Origin: Alkalibacterium olivapovliticus
Lineage (GTDB): Bacteria > Bacillota > Bacilli > Lactobacillales > Carnobacteriaceae_A
Direction of reading: 5' to 3'
Length of the DNA: 64,000 nt
NCBI RefSeq assembly: GCF_003003275.1
Contig: NZ_PVTO01000007.1
Span: 1 to 64,000, forward strand
The notes under the pieces were generated by a model that had not been told where the DNA came from, did not search any database, and saw only the letters and a list, made by a program, of their open reading frames with translations. The translations under genes were made by a program, and so were the position numbers. Of this stretch, positions 35,322 through 44,436 are shown one piece after another. Position 1 is the stretch's first letter, and each line of letters opens with the position of its first letter.

Positions 35322-36518
35322 ATGGTTGAATTTGAACAGTCTGACACTTTGAAACGACTGCCTAAGCAGTACTTTTCTTATTTGGCAGAACGAAAGAAAC
35401 AAATCAGGAAGCAATATGAAGATGTGATCGACTTAGGCATAGGGAATCCGGACTTGCCTGCACCAGAGTTTATTGTGAACGAACTTAAAGGAGCTGCGAC
35501 TGACCCCACAAATGATCAGTACGGACCAGCCAGGGGATTCGATTACTTGAGAGAAGCTGTTGTCGATTATTACCTTCGGGAATACGGCGTCCATTTGGAT
35601 CCTGATAAAGAAGTAGCGATTTTGCATGGGTCAAAAGCAGGCATTGTAGAAATCAGTCAATGTCTGTTAAATCCCGGTGATACTGTCCTTTTGCCGAATC
35701 CTTGCTATCCGGACTACTTATCAGGTATTGGTCTGGCTGATGCTGAAATAGTCGAATTACCCCTACTGGCAGAAAATGATTTTCTACCCAGATACGATTT
35801 GCTGGATAAAGAAACCAGTCAAGCAGCTAAACTACTGTTTCTAAATTATCCGAATAATCCAACAGCCGCAGTGGCATCATCAGAATTTTTCTCAGATACC
35901 GTATCATTTGCTGAAGAAAACAAAGTTTGTGTAGCACACGATTTTGCCTACGGAACAATTGGCTATGATGGGAAAAGTCCACTAAGCTTCCTGCAGACAC
36001 CAGGCGCCAAAGAAGTGGGCATAGAGTTCTTTACTTTATCCAAGTCCCACAATATGGCCGGATGGCGGATCGGATTCGCTGTTGGTAATGCGTCTGTTAT
36101 TGAAGGAATCAACCTGCTTCAGGATCACACAGGCTGCGGATATTACGGTGGGATCCAACGAGCGGCAGCAAAAGCCTTAACAGGAGATCAGTCATCAGTC
36201 AGAGCACTGACAGCCACGTATGAGAAGCGTCGAGATCTGTTTGTAGCTGAATTTGAACAGGCTGGTGTAGAGATCAATTTGCCGAAAGGGTCTTTTTATG
36301 TATGGATGAAAGTACCTGAACCTTATAGCTCAGAAGAGTTTATGACTTACTTAGTGAATGAAGCACGCGTAATAGTTGCACCAGGAGACGGGTTTGGAAG
36401 TTTAGGGGAAGGATATGTTCGTATAAGCTTGGCACAGCCAACAGATACATTACTGGAAGCAGCTAAGCGAATAACAGATTTAGCACCATTCAAAGTAGAT
36501 TCAAGGGTGAAAATATAA
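35322..36518 (+). CDS. PLP-dependent class I aminotransferase (methionine/KMTB type)
   Basis: A 398-residue fold-type I aminotransferase. It has substrate/PLP contacts YGPARGFDYLREAV, LNYPNNPTAAVA, DFAYGTIGYDG and the PLP lysine in FTLSKSHNMAGWRIGFAVGN, plus a C-terminal YVRISLAQP arginine. The lysine block is close to that of MtnE of Bacillus, which transaminates 4-methylthio-2-oxobutyrate to methionine. It starts two bases after the preceding stop (GGAGGGATAGT before ATG), and lies under the Met T-box. LL-diaminopimelate or alanine aminotransferases are alternatives by sequence alone. Confidence 0.82.
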   Translation: MVEFEQSDTLKRLPKQYFSYLAERKKQIRKQYEDVIDLGIGNPDLPAPEFIVNELKGAATDPTNDQYGPARGFDYLREAVVDYYLREYGVHLDPDKEVAILHGSKAGIVEISQCLLNPGDTVLLPNPCYPDYLSGIGLADAEIVELPLLAENDFLPRYDLLDKETSQAAKLLFLNYPNNPTAAVASSEFFSDTVSFAEENKVCVAHDFAYGTIGYDGKSPLSFLQTPGAKEVGIEFFTLSKSHNMAGWRIGFAVGNASVIEGINLLQDHTGCGYYGGIQRAAAKALTGDQSSVRALTATYEKRRDLFVAEFEQAGVEINLPKGSFYVWMKVPEPYSSEEFMTYLVNEARVIVAPGDGFGSLGEGYVRISLAQPTDTLLEAAKRITDLAPFKVDSRVKI

Positions 36519-36548
36519 TCACTTAAATAAACCAAGGGGGAAACGAAG

Positions 36549-37376
36549 ATGAAAAGAATTTGGGGATTACTCACAACTGTAGCAATAGGAGCTGTATTGA
36601 CTGGGTGTGGGGGAGAAGAAACAGGATCTGCACAGACAGAGGGATTATTAAGTGACGGAGTATTAACTGTGGGTGTAACTGCGGGACCTCACGAAGATAT
36701 TCTTAATGAAGTGAAAAATCTGGCTGCTGAAGATAATTTTGAGATCGAAGTGATCACCTTTACCGATTTTGTCAGACCGAATACCGCTCTAGAGGAAGGC
36801 GAGCTGGATCTGAACTCTTTTCAGACAGGCATTTATCTGGATACGATTGTAGAAGAAAGTGGATTTGATTTAACTAAAATAGAACCGACTATTACGATTC
36901 CTATGGGTATTTATTCTGAAAAATATAATGATATAAGCGACATCGAAGAAGGGGACGTCATAGGTATTCCTAATTCACCTACTCAGGAAGGACGTGCCTT
37001 GCAGTTGTTTAAAGAAGCCGGTTTGATTACATTACCTGAAGGATCAGGTATAGAAGTGACAGTCAGTGATATTGTGGACAATCCATTAAATCTGGATTTT
37101 ATCACTTCTGAAGCAGCTCAGCTACCCGCCCAATTACAGGATGTTGGAGCAGCAGGCATCAATTCGAACTTTATATTAGACGCAGGCATCAACCCTGAAG
37201 AATATGGCCTATTCATGGAAGATGTAGAGGATCTGGTTCAAGTCAACTACCTTGTGTCACGAACTGAAAATGAAGACGATGAGGCATTGGAACAGTTAAT
37301 TGGATACTATAAAACGCCTGAAATTAAAGAGTTTATCGAAGAGCAATTCAAAGGCGCTCTAGTGCCATCCTGGTAA
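36549..37376 (+). CDS. metQ: NlpA/MetQ-family substrate-binding lipoprotein
   Basis: A 275-residue lipoprotein with lipobox LTGC and lipidated C20, followed by the NlpA-family core: LTVGVTAGPHEDILNEV, EVITFTDFVRPNTALEEGELDLNSFQ, NSPTQEGRALQLFKEAGLI, AAGINSNFILDAGI. Family members bind methionine or its derivatives for an ABC importer. No MetN ATPase or MetI permease follows, so it must share a transporter encoded elsewhere or bind a related compound. AAGGGGG precedes the ATG. Third gene of the Met T-box operon. Confidence 0.87.
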   Translation: MKRIWGLLTTVAIGAVLTGCGGEETGSAQTEGLLSDGVLTVGVTAGPHEDILNEVKNLAAEDNFEIEVITFTDFVRPNTALEEGELDLNSFQTGIYLDTIVEESGFDLTKIEPTITIPMGIYSEKYNDISDIEEGDVIGIPNSPTQEGRALQLFKEAGLITLPEGSGIEVTVSDIVDNPLNLDFITSEAAQLPAQLQDVGAAGINSNFILDAGINPEEYGLFMEDVEDLVQVNYLVSRTENEDDEALEQLIGYYKTPEIKEFIEEQFKGALVPSW

Positions 37377-37470
37377 GTTTTTAAAAGAATGAGTTTAGTA
37401 ATGCTGTCTCCCTTTCTTGGAAGGACAACTGTTCAGAAAATACTAGCTAAATAAGAAATAAGCTAATAAA

Positions 37471-37523
37471 GAACGCCTTTATTTAGTAGAGATATATCTC
37501 TTCACTAGATAAAGGCGTTCTTT
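37471..37523. terminator. terminator after metQ-like gene
   Basis: GAACGCCTTTATTTAGT pairs with ACTAGATAAAGGCGTTC, followed by TTT. Confidence 0.8.
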
Positions 37524-37557
37524 GATTGCCGCTGAAATCAAACTCAGCGTATACTGT

Positions 37558-38070
37558 TTATTCTAATATATCCTCTTCAGCTAGAAGTGAGAGAAATTGC
37601 TTAGACGCTTCTTTAGAGAAATTATATATATAATGAGTCTCACTTGTATCCATCAAAGTACCGGAAGAATAATCAGATGAGACCCATAAATGAAAGGTTT
37701 CGGAAGACCCGTCTTCGTAGTTTATCTGCAATCCATAGTCAGGTTCTGCCATGTTGACAATGCCGAACTGCCTTTCTGAACCTTCGATCATATCATCCAA
37801 AATAAACTTAAGGGTTTCTGTATCTGATACTTCAACTAGAAAATCTGTACTGATGCTGCCAAAATATGCAGAATGAGAGATGCCTGCCTTTATGGGTTCT
37901 GCTCTTTCTACAAGACTCAAATAATGTGCATCACCAGATTGATCAGACTCATAAATCGCTTCTTTTTGCTCCTCAAGTGATACATCTTCCAGCTCAGCAG
38001 CTGATTCAGTTTCGCAGCCGACTAATAGTAAAGACAGACTGAGTAAAGCAACTTTAGTATAGGTGCTCAT
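37558..38070 (-). CDS. lipoprotein of unknown function
   Basis: A 170-residue lipoprotein, signal MSTYTKVALLSLSLLLVGC with lipidated C19. The mature part is acidic, with a beta-rich domain (STDFLVEVSDTETLKFILDDMI, YGLQINYEDGSSETFHLWV). ATG 38070 follows GAGGAGG by six bases; upstream in-frame starts have no ribosome site. No family recognised. Monocistronic. Confidence 0.7.
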   Translation of the reverse strand: MSTYTKVALLSLSLLLVGCETESAAELEDVSLEEQKEAIYESDQSGDAHYLSLVERAEPIKAGISHSAYFGSISTDFLVEVSDTETLKFILDDMIEGSERQFGIVNMAEPDYGLQINYEDGSSETFHLWVSSDYSSGTLMDTSETHYIYNFSKEASKQFLSLLAEEDILE

Positions 38071-38300
38071 TGATTTCCTCCTCACTTGGATAAACATCGC
38101 TCTATAATAATTAGACGAATGTGTTAAAGTTAGTATACAATGTATTATATTAAAAGTAATTAAAATAAAAGAAATAGTTAGTAAGTGATTTCTCTTCATA
38201 ATAAGAGCTTTGTGTAAATGTAAAAAAAACTATTTAAAGAGACAAGATAACAAGCTTAAAGAAAGAAGAAACAAATTTTTGAAACTTAAAGGAGAGCCGC

Positions 38301-38852
38301 ATGTTTGAATATAAAATAAACAAAGAGGTATCATTAAAATTAGAAGATTATACTGATAGTAAAGGGTTATTTGACTTGGTCGATTCTTCGAGAAGTCATT
38401 TGAGTGAGTGGTTGAGCTGGGTCGATAAAATTCAAACCGAGAATGATATAAAAGAGTCGATCAGGCGTGATCTGATCGATTTTTCCAAACAGGAAGGCAT
38501 GTATTTTGTCATTCTTTATAAAGGTGAAATTGTAGGAACAGTCGGGCTTAAGTATTTTCAGTGGGATGTGAAAAGTGCTGAGATCGGTTACTGGTTAGCG
38601 CCTGATTATTTAGGAAAAGGCATCATGACTGAAGCGGTAAAAGGAGTGATGGCATATGGATTTGACTATGTATCACTGGATAAAATAGAAATCTGGGCTG
38701 CAGAGGAGAATCTTAAAAGTAGAAGTATTCCCGAACGCTTAGGTTTTGTGCAAGAGGGAATGCGACGAAACAATGAACTGATTAAAGGGACATACCACAC
38801 TATGATGATTTACGGGATGCTGAAATCTGAATGGAAAACAGTAAATAGTTAA
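38301..38852 (+). CDS. RimL/YdaF-type GNAT acetyltransferase, copy 1
   Basis: A 183-residue acetyltransferase of the ribosomal-protein-serine acetyltransferase group: LSEWLSWVDKI, VGTVGLKYF, SAEIGYWLAPDYLGKGIMTEAVK and KSRSIPERLGFVQEGMRR. Such enzymes acetylate protein N-termini or small molecules; the substrate is unknown. AAAGGAGAG precedes the ATG. The gene at 39043 is a clear paralogue, separated by a terminator. Confidence 0.85.
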   Translation: MFEYKINKEVSLKLEDYTDSKGLFDLVDSSRSHLSEWLSWVDKIQTENDIKESIRRDLIDFSKQEGMYFVILYKGEIVGTVGLKYFQWDVKSAEIGYWLAPDYLGKGIMTEAVKGVMAYGFDYVSLDKIEIWAAEENLKSRSIPERLGFVQEGMRRNNELIKGTYHTMMIYGMLKSEWKTVNS

Positions 38853-38913
38853 GGCTACCTCACACGTTGACTGATTGTTTATGATTAGAATGAAGTGAAT
38901 TTGGCGTAAAAAA

Positions 38914-38945
38914 GGGAGCATTGAATAGTCAATGCTTTTTTTTGC
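38914..38945 (+). terminator. terminator after first RimL-like gene
   Basis: GCATTGA and TCAATGC form a stem followed by nine T. Confidence 0.88.
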
Positions 38946-39042
38946 GCAGCTGAAGTAGTATTAGTATTGAAATTGTCAAAAATAGAATAAAATAATATCA
39001 ATAAGATGCAATTAGACTAAATGAATAGCAAAGGGGAAGAGG

Positions 39043-39606
39043 ATGTTCCAATATAAGATAAATGATCAGTTATCATTAAAGTTAAAAGATTTCCACGATA
39101 CTGAAGAGTTGTATGCATTAATTGATTCTTCCAGAGACCATTTGAAAGAGTGGATGCCATGGGCTATGTCTACTAAAGATGAGAATGATGTCGCGTCGCG
39201 TACTCAGCAGAATCTGCTTGATTTTGCTCATCGAAAAGGAATCCACTATCTGATAATGGTCGACAACCAGATAGTGGGTTCTGTAAGCCTCAAAAAATTT
39301 AACTGGACTGTGAAAAGTGCTGAGATAGGGTACTGGATTGCGCCTGAGTTTCAAGGAAAAGGCATTATGACAAAAGCAGTTAAAGCCTTGCTGGTTTATG
39401 GGTTCGATTACCTTAAATTGAATGAGCTTGAAGTATGGGTAGCATCGGATAATAAAAGGAGCAGGAGAATACCTGAACGACTTGATTTTGTGGAGGAAAG
39501 GCGGCGCCGTGCTAATGAATATATAGAGGATAAGTACTTTGACATGATTTTATACGGTCTGTTGAAATCTGAATGGAAAGAACAGAGTGATCGGTATATG
39601 TTTTAA
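39043..39606 (+). CDS. RimL/YdaF-type GNAT acetyltransferase, copy 2
   Basis: A 187-residue paralogue of the preceding gene, aligned over its whole length (VKSAEIGYWIAPEFQGKGIMTKAVK, RRIPERLDFVEERRRR, IL YGLLKSEWK). AAGGGGAAGAGG precedes the ATG. The pair most likely arose by tandem duplication and then diverged, which suggests different substrates. An extra seven residues are present at the C-terminus. Confidence 0.84.
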   Translation: MFQYKINDQLSLKLKDFHDTEELYALIDSSRDHLKEWMPWAMSTKDENDVASRTQQNLLDFAHRKGIHYLIMVDNQIVGSVSLKKFNWTVKSAEIGYWIAPEFQGKGIMTKAVKALLVYGFDYLKLNELEVWVASDNKRSRRIPERLDFVEERRRRANEYIEDKYFDMILYGLLKSEWKEQSDRYMF

Positions 39607-39707
39607 CAAATGCCAGAGCTCACTAAGTGTTAATGGGTGAAGAATTACTGTGATGTTCGATATGATTTTATATAGAAGGAACAAAAAATGGTTAAAGGAG
39701 ACTAATT

Positions 39708-40916
39708 ATGGGACAACGTGAAGTTAAAGACACTAAACCACTAGACAGTCTGAAATTAAAATTAAAGTCAGTTAAAGATCAGGTTATTGTCATCACGGGT
39801 GCAACTAGCGGAATCGGACTTGTCACAGCCCGTATGGCTGCCGAGAAAGGGGCGAAACTTGTCCTGGCAGGCATGGATAAAGAAGCTTTAGAATCTTTGG
39901 CAGAAGATCTAAGTAAAGAGTCTTCACAAAATGTTGTCTATCTGGAGACAGATGTTTCTAAAGAAGAAGAGGTTGAGAAACTCGCTGAAAAAGCAATAGA
40001 ATCATTTGGAGGCTTTGATACGTGGGTTAATAACGCAGCTGTGGCTATATATGGACATGTGACTGATGTCCCGATCGAAGAAGCACGAGAGTTATTTGAA
40101 ACTAACTATTGGGGAACTGTATATGGATCCTTAGCGGCAATCAACCATTTCAAAGAAAAAGAATCACCTGGTGCTTTGATCAACATGGGAAGTGTGGTCG
40201 GTAACCGGACGTTTCCTATACAAGGGACGTATTCCTCTTCTAAATTTGCTGTACACAGTATTACTGACGCTCTTAGAATGGAAGCAGAAAAAGATCATAT
40301 ACCAGTGGTGATTTCTCAAATCCATCCGGCTCGTGTGGATACGCCTTACGGGGATCATGCGGCAAGCCATATTGACAAAGCGCCATCTCATGACGGGATG
40401 ATGTATCCGCCTGAGAGTGTAGCAGAAGCTGTTTTACATGCGGCTGAGCACCCAGTAAGAGACGTGTACGTTGGCGGACAGTCTAAGATGATCAGTGTGA
40501 TGGGCGCTTTGATGCCTCGCTTCACAGATCGCTTTATGGAAAGATCTGTGTACAAGACAAATTATGACGAAACACGTGAAGCCGGTTCCCCTATGGACAG
40601 CACCTTGTATGGGGAAGGTGAAGAACTGAAAGAAAGAGGCAATAACAGCGGGTGGCGCAGGAAAGGTAGCTGGATGGTCAAAGGGAAGAAACATCCCCTT
40701 CTGTTCTGGATTCCGTTAATCGGATTGGCATTAACGATTGTAACCCTCTTCATGCCCGCCAGCCTCAAGAAAAAAGAAATGCACAAGGCAAAAAAAGCAA
40801 TGCACAAAAAGAAAGTTAAAGAGATGATGAAGCACCCTAAAGAAGCGTATAAGATCGAACAAACCATGCTTAAACACCCAAAAACAGCAGCCAAGATCGA
40901 AAAAGCATTAATGTAA
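39708..40916 (+). CDS. SDR-family oxidoreductase with C-terminal membrane segment and basic tail
   Basis: A 402-residue protein. Residues 25-230 are a classical short-chain dehydrogenase: TGATSGIG, NNAAV and YSSSKFAV with the catalytic tyrosine and lysine. The remainder is unusual: a linker, a hydrophobic segment WIPLIGLALTIVTLFMPA near 340-358, and a lysine-rich tail with repeated KKAMHKK and HPK motifs. The enzyme would be membrane-anchored, with the catalytic domain in the cytoplasm. AAAGGAG precedes the ATG. Substrate unknown. Confidence 0.82.
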   Translation: MGQREVKDTKPLDSLKLKLKSVKDQVIVITGATSGIGLVTARMAAEKGAKLVLAGMDKEALESLAEDLSKESSQNVVYLETDVSKEEEVEKLAEKAIESFGGFDTWVNNAAVAIYGHVTDVPIEEARELFETNYWGTVYGSLAAINHFKEKESPGALINMGSVVGNRTFPIQGTYSSSKFAVHSITDALRMEAEKDHIPVVISQIHPARVDTPYGDHAASHIDKAPSHDGMMYPPESVAEAVLHAAEHPVRDVYVGGQSKMISVMGALMPRFTDRFMERSVYKTNYDETREAGSPMDSTLYGEGEELKERGNNSGWRRKGSWMVKGKKHPLLFWIPLIGLALTIVTLFMPASLKKKEMHKAKKAMHKKKVKEMMKHPKEAYKIEQTMLKHPKTAAKIEKALM

Positions 40917-40952
40917 TGAGCGTACAGTTACCGTTCTGTTCAACTTAAAAGT

Positions 40953-40996
40953 ACCGGATCAGGAGAGGATCGTCTCTCTATGGTCCGGTTTTTTTA
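40953..40996 (+). terminator. terminator after SDR gene
   Basis: ACCGGA and TCCGGT with an inner GAGAG/CTCTC pair, then seven T. Confidence 0.82.
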
Positions 40997-41306
40997 TTCA
41001 GCGGATGAACTAATCTGTTATGATAAACAGTTGTCCCGGTTTATCATGAGTGAGTAATAGAAGCGTGTAATAAATAATCATTGTCCGACTGAAAAAAACA
41101 ATGTAAATATTACTTGGAATCTAACTGTTTATGCCTGCTAGTATATTTTAACAGGTAGTAAAAATTAAGAATACTTCCTTGATTTTGCGCGTTTTATCTT
41201 CTGTTTTAGATGATTGATCAGGGTGGGATTTTAGCGGTCTAAAGTCTTTAGAATCCCGGTTATAAATTTACAATGTAAATTAAGAAAGTTACCGCTTTCT
41301 AACGTG
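40997..41306. other. intergenic stretch without recognised gene
   Basis: No supported coding region. I looked for a magnesium-sensing M-box leader because mgtC follows and found none of its conserved blocks. Confidence 0.4.
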
Positions 41307-41355
41307 TTGACTTTAATTTGTAAACGTTTTATACTTAAGTCGGAATCGGTTCCGA
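41307..41355 (+). promoter_or_regulatory. mgtC promoter with downstream inverted repeat
   Basis: TTGACT at 41307-41312 and TATACT at 41330-41335 are 17 bases apart. Just after the expected start point TCGGAA at 41340-41345 and TTCCGA at 41350-41355 form a perfect 6-bp inverted repeat, a possible operator. The spacer TTGTAAACGTTTTA resembles a CcpA cre site imperfectly. Confidence 0.7.
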
Positions 41356-41543
41356 TTTTAACTATTTGATGAACAAGATTAGTATTTTATTTGAAGTGCA
41401 GTTACTAAATAGCCTGTAGAGGAGGGGAAGCATCTACTATCTATTCGTATAAAAGGGAACGGGTTTGAAAGGGGGCAATAATCATATATGACCTCAGTCA
41501 ATTTGATCTCTCTCAACTGAATTTCTTTACAATCACTTTACGG

Positions 41544-42170
41544 TTGCTGATGGCTGTAGTGGTTGGAGGAATTATCGGACTGGAACGAGATCTGAAAAAC
41601 CACGCAGCCGGGTTTAGAACCTATATTCTAGTCTGCCTGGGTTCAACTATGGTAATGATGACTAATCAGTTTATATTCGAGAATTACGGACTGGGAGATC
41701 CGGCACGTATGGGTGCTCAAGTAATCAGCGGCATCGGATTTCTTGGAGCTGGAACAATTATTGTAACGAATAACAACCATGTTCGCGGCTTAACCACAGC
41801 TGCTGGTTTATGGTCAGCTGCTTGTATTGGGCTGGCTATCGGTATCGGATTCTATGAAGGAGCTCTGGCAGGAGGCTTCACTCTGCTGGTTATCATGACA
41901 CTTTTTCAGAAATTTAAGAACAAGTATGTGAATAGAAATAAAAAAGTAGAGTGTCTGATTTTATTCGAAACATTTAATGATCTTAATGCGTTTACATCCA
42001 AATGCAGTAAAAACGGATGGAAAATTCTAAGTATTCAAAGTAAATACTACGAACAAAAAGATGCGACCTTATATATGATAGCATTCGACATCACAACGTC
42101 ATTAGAAATCAATGATTTAGTGGAACAATTAAATAAAATAAAGGGGCTTCAATCGATAGACATTCAGTAA
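41544..42170 (+). CDS. mgtC: MgtC/SapB-family membrane protein
   Basis: At least 208 residues with four membrane segments and the family hallmarks GGIIGLERDLKNHAAGFRT, ARMGAQVISGIGFLGAGTI and VRGLTTAAGLWSAACIG, then a soluble ACT-like C-terminal domain. MgtC proteins are linked to magnesium homeostasis and membrane potential. ATG 41544 is the first canonical in-frame start but has no ribosome site and would cut the first helix. Family-like codons (SQFDLSQLNFFTITLRLL) run upstream to about 41490, and GGGGG lies at 41471. Either a non-standard start near 41478-41484 is used, or one base has been lost after ATG 41488. Confidence 0.82.
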   Translation: MLMAVVVGGIIGLERDLKNHAAGFRTYILVCLGSTMVMMTNQFIFENYGLGDPARMGAQVISGIGFLGAGTIIVTNNNHVRGLTTAAGLWSAACIGLAIGIGFYEGALAGGFTLLVIMTLFQKFKNKYVNRNKKVECLILFETFNDLNAFTSKCSKNGWKILSIQSKYYEQKDATLYMIAFDITTSLEINDLVEQLNKIKGLQSIDIQ

Positions 42171-42231
42171 TGATAAGGGTTTGGGGATATTCTGATAGAA
42201 TGGATCACACACACAAAGGAGAATACACATT

Positions 42232-43338
42232 ATGTCTAAAAAATGGTTATTAACACTTACATCTGCTGCTTCAGTTTTATTACTTGCCGCCTGTGCTTCT
42301 GGGGACGAAGCTGAAACACCTGCCGGAAATGATGACGACACTGCTGGAGAAAGTACTGATGGTGGTTCTGGAGAATCAAGACAAGTACTGGTTTACTCTA
42401 ACTCTTTAGCTGGTGGAAGACAGGAATGGATAGATGAAATGGCGACTGAGGCTGGATTTGATATGCAGTATGTAGAAGGAGGCGGAGGGGAAGTTCTGAA
42501 CCGTCTACTCGCAGAAGCAAATTCACCTCAGGCCGACGTAGCGTTCGGAATGGATGAAGCGATGTTCTTTGAATTGGTCGATGAAGAACTGCTTGTTGAA
42601 TATGAACCTGACTGGGTCGGTGAAATTCCTGATGATGCATTGATCGGTGATCAGTTATTCCACCCTTTAGTTGAACAGCGTATATTCATGATGTACAATC
42701 CTGAGTATGTCAGTGAAGAAGAAGCACCGTCAAACTGGCAGGATTTGAGTGACATGGAAGAATTTCAGGGGAGATACCGTGTCCCTGCAGCTTTAGGAGG
42801 CGGGACAGACCAGAAAGCGATCTTAAGTATCCTTCTTCAATACATCGATGAAGACGGCGAAATGGGTATTGCTCAAGAAGGATGGGATGAAGTCGAACAG
42901 TATCTTGCAAACGGCTATCAGACACCTGAAAAAGAAGAGCAGCTGCAGAACTTTGCAGAAGGAACGGTTCCTTTGAGCTATCACTTCTTAGGTGGCATAC
43001 CTAATGCTGAGGAAGAGTTTGGATTTGATGCTGAAATCGTCAATCCTGAACAAGGTGTGATCACTATGCGTGAACAGATCGGTGTTGTTAATAAAGGTGA
43101 CGATCATGACTATACTGCAGCACAAGAATTCGTAGACTGGTTCGGTAGTGCAGAAATGCAATCCGCTTTTGTTGAAGAGTTCGGTGGACTTCCAGTTAAT
43201 GAATCAGCTGTAGACAGTGCTCCTGAAAGACTACAGGAAATTGCTGAACAGACAGAGCCAATGGAAGTGGACTGGAACTTTGTTAGAGAAAACCTGAACC
43301 AATGGGTCGAAAAAGTCGAATTAGAATTAATGCCATAG
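42232..43338 (+). CDS. ABC transporter substrate-binding lipoprotein (AfuA/PotD-like)
   Basis: A 368-residue lipoprotein with signal MSKKWLLTLTSAASVLLLAAC (lipidated C21), a flexible acidic linker and a type 2 periplasmic-binding fold: VLVYSNSLAGGRQEWIDEMA, PQADVAFGMDEA, GVITMREQIGVVNKGDDHDYTAAQEFVDWFGSAEMQ. The family covers iron(III), spermidine, thiamine, phosphonate and hexose-phosphate binders, so the ligand is uncertain. AAAGGAG precedes the ATG. A terminator-like hairpin separates it from the ATPase gene, so it can be made in excess. Confidence 0.83.
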   Translation: MSKKWLLTLTSAASVLLLAACASGDEAETPAGNDDDTAGESTDGGSGESRQVLVYSNSLAGGRQEWIDEMATEAGFDMQYVEGGGGEVLNRLLAEANSPQADVAFGMDEAMFFELVDEELLVEYEPDWVGEIPDDALIGDQLFHPLVEQRIFMMYNPEYVSEEEAPSNWQDLSDMEEFQGRYRVPAALGGGTDQKAILSILLQYIDEDGEMGIAQEGWDEVEQYLANGYQTPEKEEQLQNFAEGTVPLSYHFLGGIPNAEEEFGFDAEIVNPEQGVITMREQIGVVNKGDDHDYTAAQEFVDWFGSAEMQSAFVEEFGGLPVNESAVDSAPERLQEIAEQTEPMEVDWNFVRENLNQWVEKVELELMP

Positions 43339-43348
43339 AAGAAAACCT

Positions 43349-43381
43349 AAAAAAGCGAAATAGTTACTATTTCGCTTTTTA
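43349..43381 (+). terminator. intra-operon attenuator after the binding protein
   Basis: AAAAGCGAAATAGT pairs with ACTATTTCGCTTTT and ends in T. It lies between the binding-protein and ATPase genes, the usual place for a partial terminator in ABC operons. Confidence 0.82.
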
Positions 43382-43411
43382 TACATAGACAGCATACAAA
43401 GGAGAAGGCTT

Positions 43412-44434
43412 ATGATTGAAATAAAAGGGCTGCAGGTCAAATACGATGACTTTATTGCAATAGATGATGTGAATCTGACCATTAAAGAAGGGGAGTTTTT
43501 CACCTTATTAGGGCCTTCTGGATGCGGGAAAACAACGACATTAAGATCAATAGCAGGCTTTTTGAAACCTAGTGAAGGCAGCATTAACGTGAACGGTAAA
43601 AACATAGTGAACACACCGATCGAAAAAAGAGGACTTGGCATGATTTTCCAGTCGTATGCCTTATTTCCGACTATGAGCGTGTTTGATAATATTGCGTACG
43701 GATTGAAAATTGAGAAAAAATCTAAAGCTCAGATAGAAGACCGGGTATACGAGCTGGCAGATCTGGTGGAACTGAACGAAGAACAGCTGGGAAAAAACGT
43801 ATCGGATTTATCCGGTGGACAACAGCAGAGAGTCGCCATTGCGAGAGCACTGGCAAAGAAACCTACTATTGTATTGTTTGATGAACCTTTGTCCAATCTG
43901 GATGCCAAACTGAGAAAACAGCTCAGACTTGAACTGAAACGTATTCAGCGTGAAACAGGAATGACTGCAATCTACGTCACACATGATCAGGATGAAGCAC
44001 TAGAGATATCAGATCATATTGCTGTATTCAATAATGGCAAAATTGAACAGATTGGGACTCCAAGAGAAATCTATGATCACTCAGCGAGCGAATTTGTCTG
44101 TAAATTTATTGGGGAAGCCAATTATTTGGGACCATCACTGATTACACATATTAATGAGCACATGGAAACTAACCGCTTCAATCCAAATGCCAAACATTAT
44201 GTCAGAGAAGAAAAAGTAAACCTGATGGTACCGGAAGGCAGCAAGGCTGTTCCGGTCAAAGGGAACATCCTGCAGGAAGTCTTTTACGGGACTTTCTCAA
44301 CATATATCTGTGAAGTGCTGGATACAACTCTTCGGATCATCGTAAAAGAAGATGGCACAACCCGAATCGATTCGAAAAATGAATTGACCTTGTACATTGA
44401 TCCTAAGGACATTCTGGAGTACGGAGGAGATTAA
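43412..44434 (+). CDS. ABC transporter ATP-binding protein (PotA/FbpC type)
   Basis: A 340-residue ATPase: Walker A GPSGCGKTT near 36-44, Q loop FQSYALFP, signature LSGGQQQRVAIARAL, Walker B IVLFDEP with D loop LSNLD, switch histidine YVTHDQ. Residues from about 235 form a TOBE-like regulatory domain. AAAGGAG precedes ATG 43412. It energises the fused permease encoded next. Confidence 0.92.
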   Translation: MIEIKGLQVKYDDFIAIDDVNLTIKEGEFFTLLGPSGCGKTTTLRSIAGFLKPSEGSINVNGKNIVNTPIEKRGLGMIFQSYALFPTMSVFDNIAYGLKIEKKSKAQIEDRVYELADLVELNEEQLGKNVSDLSGGQQQRVAIARALAKKPTIVLFDEPLSNLDAKLRKQLRLELKRIQRETGMTAIYVTHDQDEALEISDHIAVFNNGKIEQIGTPREIYDHSASEFVCKFIGEANYLGPSLITHINEHMETNRFNPNAKHYVREEKVNLMVPEGSKAVPVKGNILQEVFYGTFSTYICEVLDTTLRIIVKEDGTTRIDSKNELTLYIDPKDILEYGGD

Positions 44435-44436
44435 AT

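Noticed and set aside
40997-41470. M-box magnesium riboswitch upstream of mgtC
   Set aside because: None of the conserved M-box blocks is visible; only a plain promoter and an inverted repeat were found.
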